A stretch of 64,000 nt of DNA from Chamaelirium japonicum (GCA_947650365.1 OX393557.1:49221345-49285344), one strand, 5' to 3'. Shown: positions 11,471-26,600, numbered from the stretch's first letter. Notes: generated by a model from the sequence alone, not told the origin. Numbers and translations: made by a program.

Positions 11471-11627
11471 CCGCGGGCACAGAATCCCGGCCAGAGTCGT
11501 TCCCGCGGCATGATACCAAACAGCAAGCCTTGCGCACTGCTTGGCATCGACTGAAAGCTAGGGTTTCCCCATCACCGCTAAAGCCCCCCACGCCCTAAAT
11601 TAGGGTTTCGGCTGCTTCCGATCAGCA
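11471..11627 (+). promoter_or_regulatory. ADA2: ADA2 proximal promoter / 5' UTR with two telo-box motifs
   Basis: This short GC-richer stretch lies between the foldback element and the ADA2 ATG. It contains TAGGGTTT twice (11,559-11,566 and 11,601-11,608), the reverse complement of the plant telo-box AAACCCTA, which is common near the starts of housekeeping genes. I see no convincing TATA box. The transcription start cannot be placed from sequence alone. Confidence 0.5.
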
Positions 11628-11680
11628 ATGGGCCGTTCCCGCGCGGTACCCAACTCCGCAGACGATGATGCTTATCAGAG
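11628..11680 (+). CDS. ADA2: ADA2 exon 1 (start codon)
   Basis: The exon encodes MGRSRAVPNSADDDAYQ plus two bases of an Arg codon and ends at AG|GTCAGC. MGRSR is the usual plant ADA2 N-terminus, which fixes the start. Intron 1 is 3,958 bp. Confidence 0.88.
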
Positions 11681-14600
11681 GTCAGCAGTTCGTGCCACTC
11701 CCCACCCTCTCATTTCTCAATGTATGAGTTGTTGAGTTCTCTTGATTGGAGATCGATGTAATTCTTGGAATTTGTGCTGAACTCGTTGAAATCTCATACT
11801 GGGTTTGTGCTTATCATAGTGGAACTGGTGATGGAGTATCAATTTGGGTGAATTCTCGTTTTTCATAGTGTGACTTTGATGGAGTCGTTTTTACTTGGGT
11901 AAATTACACTTTGCCCCCCTGAAGTTTGGCTAAAAACACTTAACCCTCTAGTTTAGTTCGTTCCAAATCGCTCCCTAAAGTTTGAAATGTTAGCACAATA
12001 CCCCCTTTGGTCAAGTACTTATTTTCATCATTTGGTTATTTTTATATAATTAAAACTGACTTGAAGGGGGGAAAATGTAGTTTTTAAACTATAGGGGGGT
12101 TAAGTGTTTTTGAGCTAAACTTCAGGGGGGACAAAGTGTAATTTACCCTTTTTTACTTTAGAAGGAAAGAATAAGCAACATGCTAGGAGTGCAAAAGCTA
12201 TCCATGGCAAGTGTTTGACCACCCAACTTAGGCTGGTGGTTATGTATGGGTGCTGTGGGAGTGGAAATGTAAGTGAGAGAGACGGATTCCATCCAAATGA
12301 AGTTGTGGGTGCTTAATGGGGAGGTACTATTGTGTTTCAGAGAGCAACTCCTAGACCGGGGAATGAGATAGCGTTGAATGACCATGTTACTTGTAGTCAT
12401 GTACATTGTATAGGATTACTTTACTTATAATCATACATTGTATAGGGTGTTTAGTCCCACATCGGATAGGAGTTTCCTCGCCTTATGTACCTGTTTACAT
12501 ATACATGGGCATAGACCCCAACGAAGACTAACCAGTTTGGATCTCCAATTCTATGTTAAACATGGTATTAGAGCACAGGTTGTAAAGCCGCCTCCCTAAC
12601 GCCCGATCCTTGGCTGCCAACGCCAACACTCCGGCCCGACGTCGTCCCCTAGCCGCTAGCACCTCGACCCAATACCTCGACAATTGATTGGCTGGATTGG
12701 TCGGTCTATGTCGAAGTCGATCTCGTTTATCGCAATCTTTGGTGTCACATCATCGGCGAGGATGCCTCTCCGACTGATCATGCTATCAATGATACAGTCT
12801 CCTTATCCATCACGGCTACCACCACCCTCGCTCAGCGCCTACTTCGGCTCGTGATGCTCCTGCCGCCTTCTGGTGTCTTCGAGACCAATCCATCTCGGCT
12901 TGCATACTTCACTCCGTCTCCCGTCCGTTGCCGACTCCTCTCGGGCCTTCGGCCCCCTGCTCACTGCACGTGTTCAATGGGAGTATCTTTGTGATCACTT
13001 CGTTCAGCGGGGTGGTGTTCGTCACTACCAACTTCTCTGTGATACTCAGAGTGCGCGTCAGGGTGCCCACTCGATACAAGACTTCTTCATCTTGATGGGG
13101 CTATGGCATGTGTTAGGCTCCTTGGTTCGTTCACCTTGTGGTTGCCCTCTGTCACCAACAGTCCATAGCTATCTTGAGACGAGTCACATTTACCAGTTTT
13201 TGTCATGCGAAAGTTTATGGCGCTTCTTGTAGTCATTGTGATGCATTGGACTAAGTATTAAAAAGATTACGTGCAACTAGAAGAGAAATGTCAGGCAAAC
13301 TAAGAACTTTAATCTGTACTTGATATGAAGTTGAACGATGAATGTGAATATAAAATTTTATTAACAACTCTAGGAGTTGTGTATTACCAATACGAGGATC
13401 TAATAAAGTTAATGTAGAAACAAGAACCAAAAGTAAAAATCTATGAAAAACTTGTTTGTTGGAATTAAAAATTGGTTCTGAACCTTTTGAGATTGAACAA
13501 AACTATATGGATTTCTGGGAGGGTCTATGTTTCTAGATGAAAGTTCTAACCAATCAATGCATAAATTTGAAAGATTTCTCATGATTGCAATTTGCATTGC
13601 AAAATCTTTCAAGTAAATCTAGTAGAAAGACCTAATTTCAAAACTTACGAGATAAGGGAAAAGGGATAAATACTAGAGAAAATGGCACCTCTAGAGGATG
13701 AATTAAAGAGTTGGTACCTTATATTTAATGGCATCACACCCTGATTTGCAGCAGAAAAGGGGATTTTATTCAAAAAATAATTGTCTTCAACTGGAACGAT
13801 TAAACATCCTTTTATGGACCCATAAGCCAACCCCACCTTGTCGTAAGCTAGTGGGACTCAAATACAAGTTCCTTGGGACTGAAATAATGAAAAGAAAATA
13901 AATTTGTGCTTCTAGATGGTGCCAACCAACACTTCTTTTCCACTAATATTAGGAGACTGGCCCCAATTCTAACCCAATTACGATTCCAAGTGACAAGTTC
14001 ATGATGTCCATCCAAATTAGGACTTGTTGACACAATATAGGTCCAATACATTAAATCTGAACTATAGTAGCTTAAATAAAGCTAATTAGTGTCTGAATGA
14101 GGTTGGGACTCTTTTAAAAGGCTTCATGTCCTAGCCTGACCCTTGGTGGATTTGAAAGATGTCCTCTTGTTCTATTGGGCCGAAACTACATGGATGAATT
14201 GTTTTACGAAGTAAATCCTATAGGTATGCCTCATACACTGGTGGGGCAACTATGACAATATGAGCATGATTTAAAAATGATGGGAAGCAATACCAAATTA
14301 ATATCATGAAAATTGTTCTCATGCTAATTTTATGATTAATGGAGAGCTTGATTAAAGGAATTTAAAGATCTTGATATATTTTACCAACTGAGTATCTATG
14401 CAGTCAAAGTCGGTAGTCGGCCCTAGTCGGCCAAGGGCCGACTAGGACTAGTCGGGACTAGTCGGCCAAAACTTATTTTAACCCCTCCCCTCCTCCCTAA
14501 ACATATATGATATATGAACTAGCATAAATGTCAATAAGTATATGTTATTAGTCGGTTAATAACAATACATACCTTCACACTTCACAACATGGGTATAAAT

Positions 14601-17600
14601 ACATAAGTAACAGTCTAACAGAACACAATTGTATTAGCTTCATGCCCATGTCAAAAGAATCAGAACTAAGAATTCATCACAATATTTGTTTGATGATGTT
14701 TAATCAGTGAACAACCCCAATTTTGATTATAGGGTTATATGGATATCAACAAATAAACTAATTATTTGTCTATGTTTTTATCTGAGATTCTCAGGTGCTC
14801 AACAGATGATTACAGGGAAGAGCCATAGTTGTGAGTCTTGCGACTCAAGACTTTGAGCCAATGTAAAAAAATCTAAACAAAATTGCTTGCAAAGACTCCT
14901 TTCAAAAAAAAAAATTTGCTTGTAGAATGCTGCCTGGGGACTAGTCGGCAGTCGTTAGTCGGGGACTAGTCGGGTCTAGTCGGGGACTAGTCGGGATTCC
15001 GCCCAGCAATGACGGAATCAAAATTAATCGGTCGGCAAAATGCCACCCAGGGACTAGTCGAGGACTAGTCGCCGACTAGTCCCGACTTTGATAGCATAGC
15101 TGAGTATACATGTATACATCTGAAGTTGGATATAAGACCCATGAGATGACAAATCTTGGTTGTTAAGTAGCTCATCTAAATCTTCGAAGGCACAAATATT
15201 ACAGCCATGGGGTAATTAAATTATATGTAGCAGTTTTGATGTTTTTAGCTAATATAGGATATTTATGTTTTAAATATTTGTTCATTTAAAGATTTGAGAG
15301 TAATATGCATTTAAGATTGTCTTAATGGGTTAATATAATGTGTTCATAAATTGCAATTTAAAGAATAGTTCCCTTCCTTCCCTTTTTACCGCCGAGTTTA
15401 CCCATTTCTTCTTGATTCCATTTGTTTACATCACTTTGAACATACTAATTGATGGGACCTACTTTTATTTACATTTAGTTTTGTGGGTATAATGGCTCAT
15501 CTAAAATTTTATAATACTTGTTCTCTTTGTACTGTTTGATGTTTTTACATTGAGTAGTTGCTTCAATTATATACCGTTATTTGCTCATTATTTAATTAAT
15601 GGCTATTACTTTGGAATTTGTTTTGTTGAGTTTCCTAGATCAAAGAGAAGAAGGGCTGCTTCAAGTGGAGAAAATTTTGAAACCATGGCTACAGGTTTGT
15701 ATCCTCTTGGCATATATATGAGTTCTAGGCAAAAAATAAAATTATGTACTAGGCTTATGTCTCAAGATAGCAAATGTGCTTAAGTTTTATTGTGCAATTA
15801 AATGTAAGAGATGACATTGTCATTTACGACTTCTCAAACACGTAATAAGTTAAATTTGACTACTATGATGGATCGAAGTATAGCTATATGACATGAATGA
15901 TGCATTTGTTAGTGTTAGTGTACATACATGCTATATACACACAACAATAATATTAACCTTAAGATGAGAGAAAATTTCCTTTTAGTTATTGTCGAAGTTT
16001 TCCAATGTATTTTATCAAATGATGCATCTTCTTTGAACATACTCAAGTTTACTAGTATGAATATTATATTTATTCTTACAACCTTTTTAAAGTAGTGAAG
16101 CCTTGTTTTTGAGCTTCACCAGTTTCTTCTTTAGTGCTCCAAGATTCTATTACATAATTGTATGCAGATACATGTGTTGTTTTCTATTGCCAATCCTGCC
16201 TTATGGTTGCAGTTCCAGGAACAAGTGACGGCAAAAAGGTTTTATACCACTGCAATTACTGTAATAAAGACATATCTGGGAAGATACGAATGAAATGCAC
16301 AAAATGTGCTGATTTTGATTTGTGCTTGGAGTGCTTCTCAGTAGGAGCTGAAGTCGCTCCACACAAAAGCAATCACCCTTACAGGGTTATGGTTGGTATA
16401 TCGTTACTTTTCTTTGATTATTGCTGATTCTTAAACTTGGTCTTGACAGCTTGCTGTTTATAAATGCAAATATTAAATTGTTAGCCTTCAGTTCTTAAGT
16501 ACACGCATTAACTGTCGAAAATAATTTCTTACCTTGTTATTTTACGTTCTTGATTTATTGGTAGACTATGCTTCATAGTGATGTTTTTGTTATTAGGCAT
16601 TGGGTAGTGAATAACAAATATATGAAATTCGGTAGACTAAGCTCCACAAATTTTCAAATTTAAATCTACAAATATGTGAAATTTTAAAAGTTGTATAAAG
16701 GTAGTGAATACAAATAAATTCTATATATATATATATTTATACGTATATATATCGAAGTATATTAGGCATTATACAAAAGATAATTTGAAACAACCTTTTC
16801 ATTCACGGTATAATGTAGAGTTATGGCCTATATACCAATAACGGATTAACGACTCAAACCTTTAGCAAATGGCATTTTGTTGTTGCACCCTCGAGGGCAC
16901 ATGGGGCAAGTAAACAAAAAACCATAGACATATCGGAATCAATGGAACATGGGCATGTAATTGGGAATAGTATATGAGCATTGGTCTCACGCATCCCAAG
17001 TTATGATGCTTGCAGTATGCAGTGATAATCATTCGTTCCAGAAATTAGTTATTGCATAATATGTCTGTAACATCCGCCCCAAACACACAAGATTTTGTCC
17101 GCTTTGCCCGTGCCCGCACGAGAACTTCCCAGGGAGGTCACCCATCCTGGTACTACTCTCGCCCGGGCACGCTTAACTACGGAGTTCTTACGAAATCCGT
17201 AGCGGCGCACGGTTTTAAAACGCGTCTTGGCAGGAAAGGTGGTGAGCCCCCAAACACAAGATATTGTCCTCTATTGGTCTCTTGGGTACTCGAACCCTCA
17301 ACCTCAAGGTTTTGCACTAGCATGGTTACCATCGAACCACCTAGAACGCGTCTTCTATGTTTTGGGAGGGGAAATTATATAACTAGCTCAGGATCTCCTT
17401 CTCTCCAGGCGATGTGGGGCTAACTCATGGCCTTGTACACCTCACCTCACCTCACCTCACCTCATCCATCTTGGCATTCCCGCCTCAGGAGTCTTGGCTC
17501 TTGGCTATTGGCCTATTGGATCTTGGTCGTCACAATCCACCCCCCTTAGGGCTACACGTCCTCGTGTAGGGTTAGACCCCCCCATCCCGAGGAGAACCGG

Positions 17601-20600
17601 CTCTGATACCAGCTGTCACACCCCAGGGATCGGTCTTCAGATTTTTGGGGCGTGACAATGTCTCCACTACCTCCCCTGTCTATCTCCCCGCCAGCTGTCA
17701 CATTTGTTAGAATGTTCAAATCCCCTCCACTCCATTCACCCTAACAACCTCTAACGCCCCTTTAAATGTATCAACTGAGAGCTCGCCTAAGGTGATGTTA
17801 GCAAGGAGCTCGCCTAGGGTGACACCATTAGGGAGCTCACCCTTCGACTGGCCTTGGCCGAGTATCTGATGGACGAGACCTCCAAGGACCACAACTGAGC
17901 TCGCTTGAGCGACAAGGAGCTCACGCTCGCAACCTCTTAACAGTTAACAGATAGCCCCTGACAGTAGGTAAGCAGGGCACCAGGTGGAAGGTGACGTGTC
18001 AGATAGCAGGCGATGAGTCAGGTGGTAGGTAGTGTGTTAAATGTCAGAGGGCAGCGAGGTGTGTCAGATGTTTGAGGGCATCACCCACTTGACATGTCTG
18101 CACCAACCCAACAATGACAAATGGAAAGTAGCCGGAGGATCCATCGCCTATGCGACGCCACGCACCTGATACCCAAACATTCTCTTTGTTGGGAGAGGTG
18201 GTGGTTGTTCGCTCGAATCGAATGACGCCACCTGGCAACCACGTGGGCTGGCACGTATCGACATCTCCTTCCCCCCTGAGCCTTATAAAAGCACTTCTCG
18301 GAGCCCCATGAAAATGGTTGGATCCTGGTGAGTGAATATTTCCCCTATCGATCCTCTCACTTGTTCCACCTAGCTTCTCTTCCTCCTTAGGCGATCATTG
18401 ACTTAAGTGTCGGAGGGTATGTGCTCCAGAGGGAGCCAGCCGTTCCCGACCTCTTGCTGTCTTGCAGGTCACCACTGTAAGTGGAGGTTCTCTCCTGTGA
18501 CAAGGAAGGTGGCCGGTGGGCACGACAACGTTTCCCCTCTGGCGGGTTTCCACCACTCAATGGGTGTTCATTGGTTGCTTCTCTAAGCACCATTTTTAAT
18601 GTAGCGAGTCGAGAAAAGTGTTTTAGTTTGGTGTTACCAAACAAGATTCTGAGCTGCAAGAATTCCAAAAACAAATTGATTTTACCGAACATGTTTTCAG
18701 GATTACGGGCTCCAATGAAACAAGAATCTGGGAGCTTAGAATCAGCTTTTGGGCTTCTAGGAATCTGGGATTCTAGCCTTCAAGAATCCCAGAATCAGAA
18801 TCCTATCCAAACAGAGCCTAAGGGACCTCAAGGCCTCATTGGAGGGGAATCAATAGGTTGAAAGACTAGAGGGGAGGACGGATAATTAAAGTTTAGAATC
18901 AGAATCTTCCTCTATTAGTGAATTCACTCAGAGTTTGTCCCATAGTTTTTCCCTTCCCTCGCAAAGAGTTGTCCACGCAAAAATCCGTGTACATCTTGTT
19001 TTCTCTTATTGTATTCTTATCCTTCTAAACTAACCGCCACCTTGAACTTTGAAAATCTTGTGGGGAATCTCGAATATCCCCCGTCGAATATCCCCCGCAG
19101 CTTCTTAACATTTCTGTGCACAAAAGCGGTTTTGATCTTGTTCTCTGCTACCTTTGTGTTATAACCTTGTCGGGGGCCCATGCTGCCAAAAATCCCTTCC
19201 CCAGTCTTTAGAAAAATTGTCTCAAAAAGAAAAAGATTATACTCATCTCCTCATAGGATTCCTTTAGTCTTGTATTCTCTGTATTATTTTAGTTTGGCTT
19301 GTTTCTAGGCGTGACATTGGCACATCAATTCATGTTTTTTGTTTAACATGCACCCTGATTTTATCTCATGATGAAATGCATGTGGGCTATCCAGTATCAA
19401 CACTTCACATCGACACTATCGTTATATTTCTTATATCATTTCTTTACTTCTGATAGTCACCAAATTTACTCGACAGTAATTTGCAATTATACGTTGTGTA
19501 TTTATTTTTTAGTTTCTTTTGTTAAACAGGACAGTCTATCGTTTCCTCTTATATGTCCAGATTGGAATGCGGATGAGGAAATTTTGCTTCTAGAGGTATT
19601 CATTGAATTGTTTTCCCTAATATGAAATGCTAGGGATCGTCCCTTTGCCATTTTTAATGTATCTGTTTTCTGCAGTTTTTATGTCACCGTAGTTGTAGAG
19701 GTTGAAAAGTATGCTCATTTTCTTACACTAGGGAATGGAAATGTATGGACTGGGGAACTGGGCAGAAATTGCTGAACATGTTGGTACTAAGAATAAGGCT
19801 CAATGTATTGACCATTATATGACAGCATACTTGAACTCCCCTTGCTATCCTCTTCCGGTATCACATCTTGTCCGGTTGTCCTGATTCTACATTTCTTTTC
19901 GTGCTTTCCTGGCGCCATATTTACAGAAGTATACAATACATTGTAACTTGCACTTGCTGTTATGCCTTTCATAGGATATGTCTCATGTTAATGGGAAGAA
20001 TAGGAAAGACCTTCTTGCTATGGCTAAAGTGGAAGATGAATGCAAGAAAGGTTCATAATGATTTTTCAATTAATGTTTTTTGCATTAGTTTTGTACTAAT
20101 TGTTACTTTTATTGCAATATTCTTGTTTGACATATGCATATTTTCCTTGTATTAGACATACTGGGACTTCACGACATGAGTTCTAAGGTTTTCATAAATT
20201 ACTTTTATTATAAATAGGCTCAATATTAAAAAATATAGTTTTTGGTAATTATGTACAGTGTTTGTTCAGTAGCACTACGACCTCAATGATATTATGTCAT
20301 TCAGATAAACAGTAATAGGCAAAAATTTCTGCAGAACTATAAACAGATTAGATATGTGAACTCCTATTGCATGTACACTGTACAGTACTAGTTGGTGAAG
20401 AAAAAGGGTTTGTACCCTATGGCTTGTCTGATGGCACAACTTTGTGTTTGCACTGATTATTGAAAATTTATATAATAAATTTTTATTGCATGTCATCTAT
20501 GTCGTAGCAAACAAATTATGATATATCTTCTTGGTAGATGCGAAAAAGTTAAACTAATTAAATCCTTTCTTAGATATTAAAAAATGCAAATATTGTAACC

Positions 20601-20638
20601 CTGTGGATATGATTCTATTTCTTTGGTATTATGTAGGC

Positions 20639-20687
<49 letters not shown>

Positions 20688-23600
20688 CCGCACGTGTGTG
20701 CCTCTCTTACTTTCAGTAGCAATTCTCTTTCTTAGTTATGGATGCTGTTTATGGAAAGCATTTTGATATGGTAAAGTCGGCATTGGGTGCTATCAAGTTG
20801 ACAAATAATTAGGAGATAGACCTCCACGGAGATGCTTGTATAATCAAAGCTTCGAGACATGCCATTTTCATGTCAAGCGAATACCTCAGTTGATTTATCT
20901 TTCAGATGAGCTGCGATGTCATTGTGTTCCATAAAACAATTTTATGATAATGGAGGCCTTTATACCCATTTTTACAGGTACAACATTCTAATTCCACTCA
21001 AGATTCCTGAAGCTTTCAAAATCCATATATAGTAACTTTAAAAATTCAGTGAAAATAAAGAAAATCATATTCTTCTTTTATTGTGTCAACCTTACTTTTC
21101 ATGCATGTGTGCTGCATGGATCAGAATGAGTATGGTGTAGACTCTAGAGTGTTGTATGGTTCACAAGTTTGGTCGGTGAAGAGGGTTCAAACATACAAAA
21201 TGTAAGTAGACAATTGCACCAACTGTGGACAAAGTGATAGAAGAATTGGATGAGACACTATGTGCTGAGGAGGCTTTAGTGAAAGGAGGGAAGACCTAAC
21301 ACTCACATGGGTGGATGTTGTAAGAAGAAATACTTCTAGTATCAATGGAAGTACCCTGAAAAGAATGATTCACAAAGTCAATCCAACATATTTGGGATAT
21401 GGCTTGAGGTTATGGTTACGAGAGTTGCATGGATCAAATCTATGTTTCAAACTTTCAATGTTTTTTTTTCTTTATCGGTTTCTCCATTGCAGAAGTTGAC
21501 GAAGTGATCCGAAAATTCCCACAATCCAAGCACAATGAACCGAAAGAGCAAAAGCGAAGAAGAGGATTACAAAGCCAAAGTTGTTATGCTCTAGTTTAAA
21601 TATTGAAATAGGACTGTAATTTATTCCTTGGTAATCTGACTTAACTTGGAGGAAGGGCACATTCTTACATAGTCATTGCATATGAAACCTACTGTGTAGG
21701 AGTCAAAACTTAAAACCAGAAATCAAATAAAAATAGGTCTCCTACGGTCCTACCTCCTTTCTTTCTTCTTGTGTTTTTCTGCTTTTTTTTTTTGTATTTT
21801 CTGGGTGTATATCCTTCAGAATTCCAAAAAAAGGGAAGAGGGCAACACAGTGAACACACTAAACAGATCCTAAGAGATGACCCCCCTTCTAGAAGGGGGA
21901 ATTTATTTGGAGGTCATTCCCCACAACTGCCCCCCTAAAAGGGAAAAAAATTATTCACAAGAAAGGATTTGGCCCCCTCCCACGCGGGGAAAAGGAGTCA
22001 CGAGACGCCTCTTCGGTGGATAGAATCCATAGGGAGGGGGTGTCTCAGCTCCTTGTAGAGAAGGGGCTGACCCCTCTTCCTTCCTTGATTTGATGGATTT
22101 CCCCTTTTAGAGGAAAGTGGCCATCTGGACTAAATTAATTATTGCTTGGATTTTTTTAAAAGAACAATTTTGTACTCCTACACTTAAGTCCCTCCATTCT
22201 TAGAAATTAAACTAAGATCCTCCAAGGAGGGAAAAAAACCTACTAAAAGGGACTCTAAATGAACCTCCAATTGTCTGACTAAACTAACTCTAGTTGTGCC
22301 TAGGGCACACCAACAATGCTCCTGCATCAGATTCTTAATCAATACCATAGCTGATACTAATATATTCAAGATTTTTTTTTTTGCAAATTAGCCAAATGAC
22401 AGAGCCTAAGATTTGCAGTTGGAAAATTATGGCTTTGAAGAAAGCAATAATTTGGGCTCTTAAAGAAATGGAAATGAGAGGTATCTCCGGTTGCCTTGTT
22501 GAGAAGTTCTAAGTTGCGGATAATATTCTTCTGGCTAGCAATGACATGGATAAGTTATTTACAAAAGAATGGTTATTTTCTAATTTTGAGATGAAGGACC
22601 TTGGTGAAGTAAATTTCATTCTAGGGGTGGAAATCAATAGAGATCGTCCTAAAAGATTACTAGGGCTTTCTCAGAGTTCATATATTCAAAAGGTCTTAGA
22701 ACGGTTTCACATTCAAAATTTTAAACCTGTAGAAACTCCCATTGATAAAATTACTAAATTAAGAAAATCCATGTGTCCTCAGTCGGAATCTGAGAAAGCA
22801 TCTATGACTACTATGTCGTACGCTAGTTTCGTTGGAGGCATATTGTACACGATGTTGTGCACTAGACTCGATCTATGTTATGCAGTAGGACTTGTTAGTC
22901 ATTTTTTGAGTAATCCTAGCTCATCTCATTGGCAAGTCGTGAAGCGAATTTTCTGATACCTTCGAGGCATGAAGGATTTTATGTTGTGTTTTCAAGGCTC
23001 TGATATGAAAGTTCAAGAATTCATAGATGCAACTTGCGGAGATGACCTCGATGATGGGAAGTCAACTTCTGGTTTTATATTATTGCTTGGTGGAAGTGCT
23101 TTTTATGGTTCAACAAGAAACATACATCTACAATGCTTTCCTCTATAGAGGTAGAGTAAATCGACTGTTGTGCAGCTGCCCAGGAAGCTGTTTGGAGTAC
23201 GAGATTTATGAGAAGATTGGGCATTGTCTCTCACATGAATGGCTGTTTCACTCACAGGGTTGACAACATCTCTGCAATTGACTTGGTGAAAGATCCAAAG
23301 AACCACATGAAGTCGAAACACATAGAGCTCAAGTACCATTTTGTTTGAGATCAGGTCAAAGATAAGCATATTATCCTCCATTACATTCCCACCAGAGAGA
23401 TGTTGGTGGATCCTATGACCAAACCCATTGTGAGAGACTTGTTCGAGTCACATATATTAGATGCATGGGTTTGATCAGTGTTATGAGCGAGTAGCCTGAA
23501 TGATGTCTTCATCTAAGTGGGAGTGCATGGATGTTACCTCTTGTATATGGACATGGTTATTTATTTATTCCTTTATTTGTCAGTTCGACTTATGGACATG

Positions 23601-26600
23601 GTTTTATATTTTGGGATATGGACATCATTTCTTTTGCAATTATGATAATAAATTCTTCATGGGTTGTCTTCTCTCATGCAATCTCTCTTAATATATTGAT
23701 TTTTGTAAACCATCTTTGCAATTTATAGATCATGCATGCGCGCCACTATTTTTATCTAGAAATCAATATTCTTGAGGAATGTTCATATTATAGTTAAATC
23801 ATTGGAAAGGATCATGTTTTGTATCATCGGCATGCCTTTAACCCACTCGCACGGGCTATTCACTTTTTCTGGAGATACCGGAAAGTGAAGAGTTACAAGA
23901 GATTCTATAACTGCCTCCACAATTACTCCAGAATGGAGAAGAGACAGTATGCCCCATTGCACTATGGTGTGAGCTTCATAAGGTTATACAACAGATCCCA
24001 TCCTTTAGGTATAAGGGGTGATGGTTGCACATACCTACAATTATGGAGATGAGAATGGTACATCTGTTGGCAGACTAGCTAGCAAATGTTATCATGGCCT
24101 GAATTATTAAGCCTGACAAGTGTTTAGTGATAGTTTCAGTTAGCCAGTGTACATTAGACTCAGTGATCACTGATAGACAATCAATTGCTCTATTTTTATG
24201 GCGTGGGTGATCAACCACATGTTAGGAGTGCAGTTAGCACTTTATCTTCCTACTACCTACTGATGCTTGATCCAATCTGATTTGTGCAATCGTGCGAGCC
24301 GCCAATCCTATAGGTGACTCTTGTGCCTTTAGCTACCATCCTTTGCGTATATAAGGACTAGATTGAGTGTCGCTACTTTAGTGTATCGGTGCAAAGGTCG
24401 TGTGATTCAATTGAATGCACGTACTGCTAGGAAAGTGGATTGGTCGAAATTTGAGCTGCGTATTTGCGTGTAGAAATTCCTTGACAATGACACCAGGTTT
24501 CTAGAACCATGATTTACGCACTTATATTGTTTATCAATAGGTGCCATCAAAAAAGAATTTTAAGAAAAAAATCATTTTTTTGTGATCTTGAAAGATAACT
24601 TTTTATTATTGTTTAAAAGGATTTGTTTAAAAAGGACTGTTGAGTTTTGGTTCTTTTTGATAAGTTGAATAGATGCGTATAGATTGAGATTGTGACTTTA
24701 GATCGAAAGTCATACATTTCGGCGTGGTCATGCGGATTAGGGCATGTAGTTTTTTGGAAAAACGTGGGCCGTGATGCACCACTTTGATGGCAGTTTGTGC
24801 GAAGGCTGGAACTCGGGCGGGTTGAGGGGTCAACCCAGGCCCAACCCAAGAGGTTGAATCCTCTGCCTAAGCCCAACCCCAATTGAGGCCGGGTTGAACT
24901 TTCTTAGCTCAAGCCCAAGCCCAAGCCCAAGTCCAACCCGTCGATTGGCCGATTTCAACATGGTAGAGAAGTAACCAACATATAACAATTCCTTTGCGAT
25001 AATACAACACATAAAGCAGCTCTTTGTATCTTATATGGGTAATGGTCCATTGTTGGGTGGATAAATGCCCATCCAACGGTGGCCATTAGAAGCAGGATAA
25101 ATACCCATCAAAGTTCCACCACAGTGCGACCTCAACATATATTCAACGGATGATCCAACAAATGGATTCTGATCGGGCCTATTCAATATTATATTATTTT
25201 AAATATTTATTTACTAAATGGTCGTTCGGGTTGCCCAAAGCCTCTGCCCAAGCCCAACCCGAATTGAGGTCGGGTTGGGATTTTCCAACCCAAGCCCAAC
25301 CTATACAAGTTAAATCCCAACCCATGCCCCCACCCAAATTCGGGTTGGGGTTGGGTTTGGGTTGGCCCGTCCAAGTTGCAGACTTGCAACCCTAGTTTGG
25401 GCATTCACACTTGATAGAGACAAAACATTTCGGCTGGTCCCACTCCATTGATTTTGTATTCTCCAATGGACTAATATAAATCTCTTGGTTCTTGATGGTA
25501 TATTTGGCTCATCAAGTTTGAGACGTTGTTCGAGTTTGAATTCAAATAAACCAAACGCCAATTGGATGGGGATCGTTTATCAGATAAACCATATTTTAGT
25601 TTGGATGTTTAACCAAATTCAAACCCAACTTATCTTTATCCAATCAGTTTGGGAAGTCTATAAATATAGACCACCATCAAGAGAGAAAACCACAAAAAAA
25701 ACAAGAGAGAAAGAAAGATTCCATTGCCGATGTCATTGTCGCCGAGGGATCGAGTGGGATGGGAGAAGCATTCGTTCCTCTCGTAAGAAAAAATCGAACC
25801 ATCGATCATCTCCTCTGCTTTGGCTTCTTGCCGAGTCCAAGATCATGTAGAGATCGCTGTAGATCAAGTGCTTCTGTGGATCGTCGTTGTCGTCATCGTT
25901 GTCGAGCCCTTTCAGAATGTCACTGCAAATGATCTTGGTGATAATTGATGAGAGGTGGATAAGGTTGTTGTTTAAGTGTAGTTATGGTGTTCTTTAATGA
26001 TCCAAAAATTAGTAGAACGAAAATGGACTACAGGGAAAGCATTTCAATGGAAACAAAAAATGAAATGAATTTTTTGTGAAAATTGGTGGAATAGTGGAAC
26101 CACGTCATGATTTTTTGTATCTTGGATTATTCAGGATGAGAATGGAGAGAAATGGAGATAGATTGAAGAAGTTAAACAAGATTGATGAAGCATGGAGGTT
26201 CTTGTGAGGTTTTATGTGGTCCTCACTTGCCTTTTAGAGTTAAGTGAAGTGTCGAGCAATAAAGTGGGTCCCTTCTAAGCTTATAAGATGCTTATAGTAG
26301 AGATGCGAATGCTTGGCGAATGTGTAATAAAACTAGGAAGGTGAGGTGAGGAATGAGTTTATTAAAAGCAAGTGTTGGAGTTACATCAGGGACAAATGGT
26401 GGCGAGGCATCCGAAAATGTACGTGTATATACAACTTATACTTAAACGGCTCTGATAAAAGAGAGTCTTTGATTTGTGTTTGTATGAGCAAATATTTGAT
26501 TTTTCACTCAAGTACAAATTTCAAAGGACTCGCTTCGAGGGAGCGGAGTACAATATGTATATCAGGAGATTGCGGGGAAATCCGTCTTTGATCCTTTGAT

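Noticed and set aside
17119..17188. A functional 5S rRNA gene
   Set aside because: The 5' third is missing and the block is embedded in a Cassandra-like element.
21690..22185. A DNA transposon with GTGTAGGAGT/ACTCCTACAC ends
   Set aside because: The flanking bases do not form a convincing duplication and the interior gives no support.
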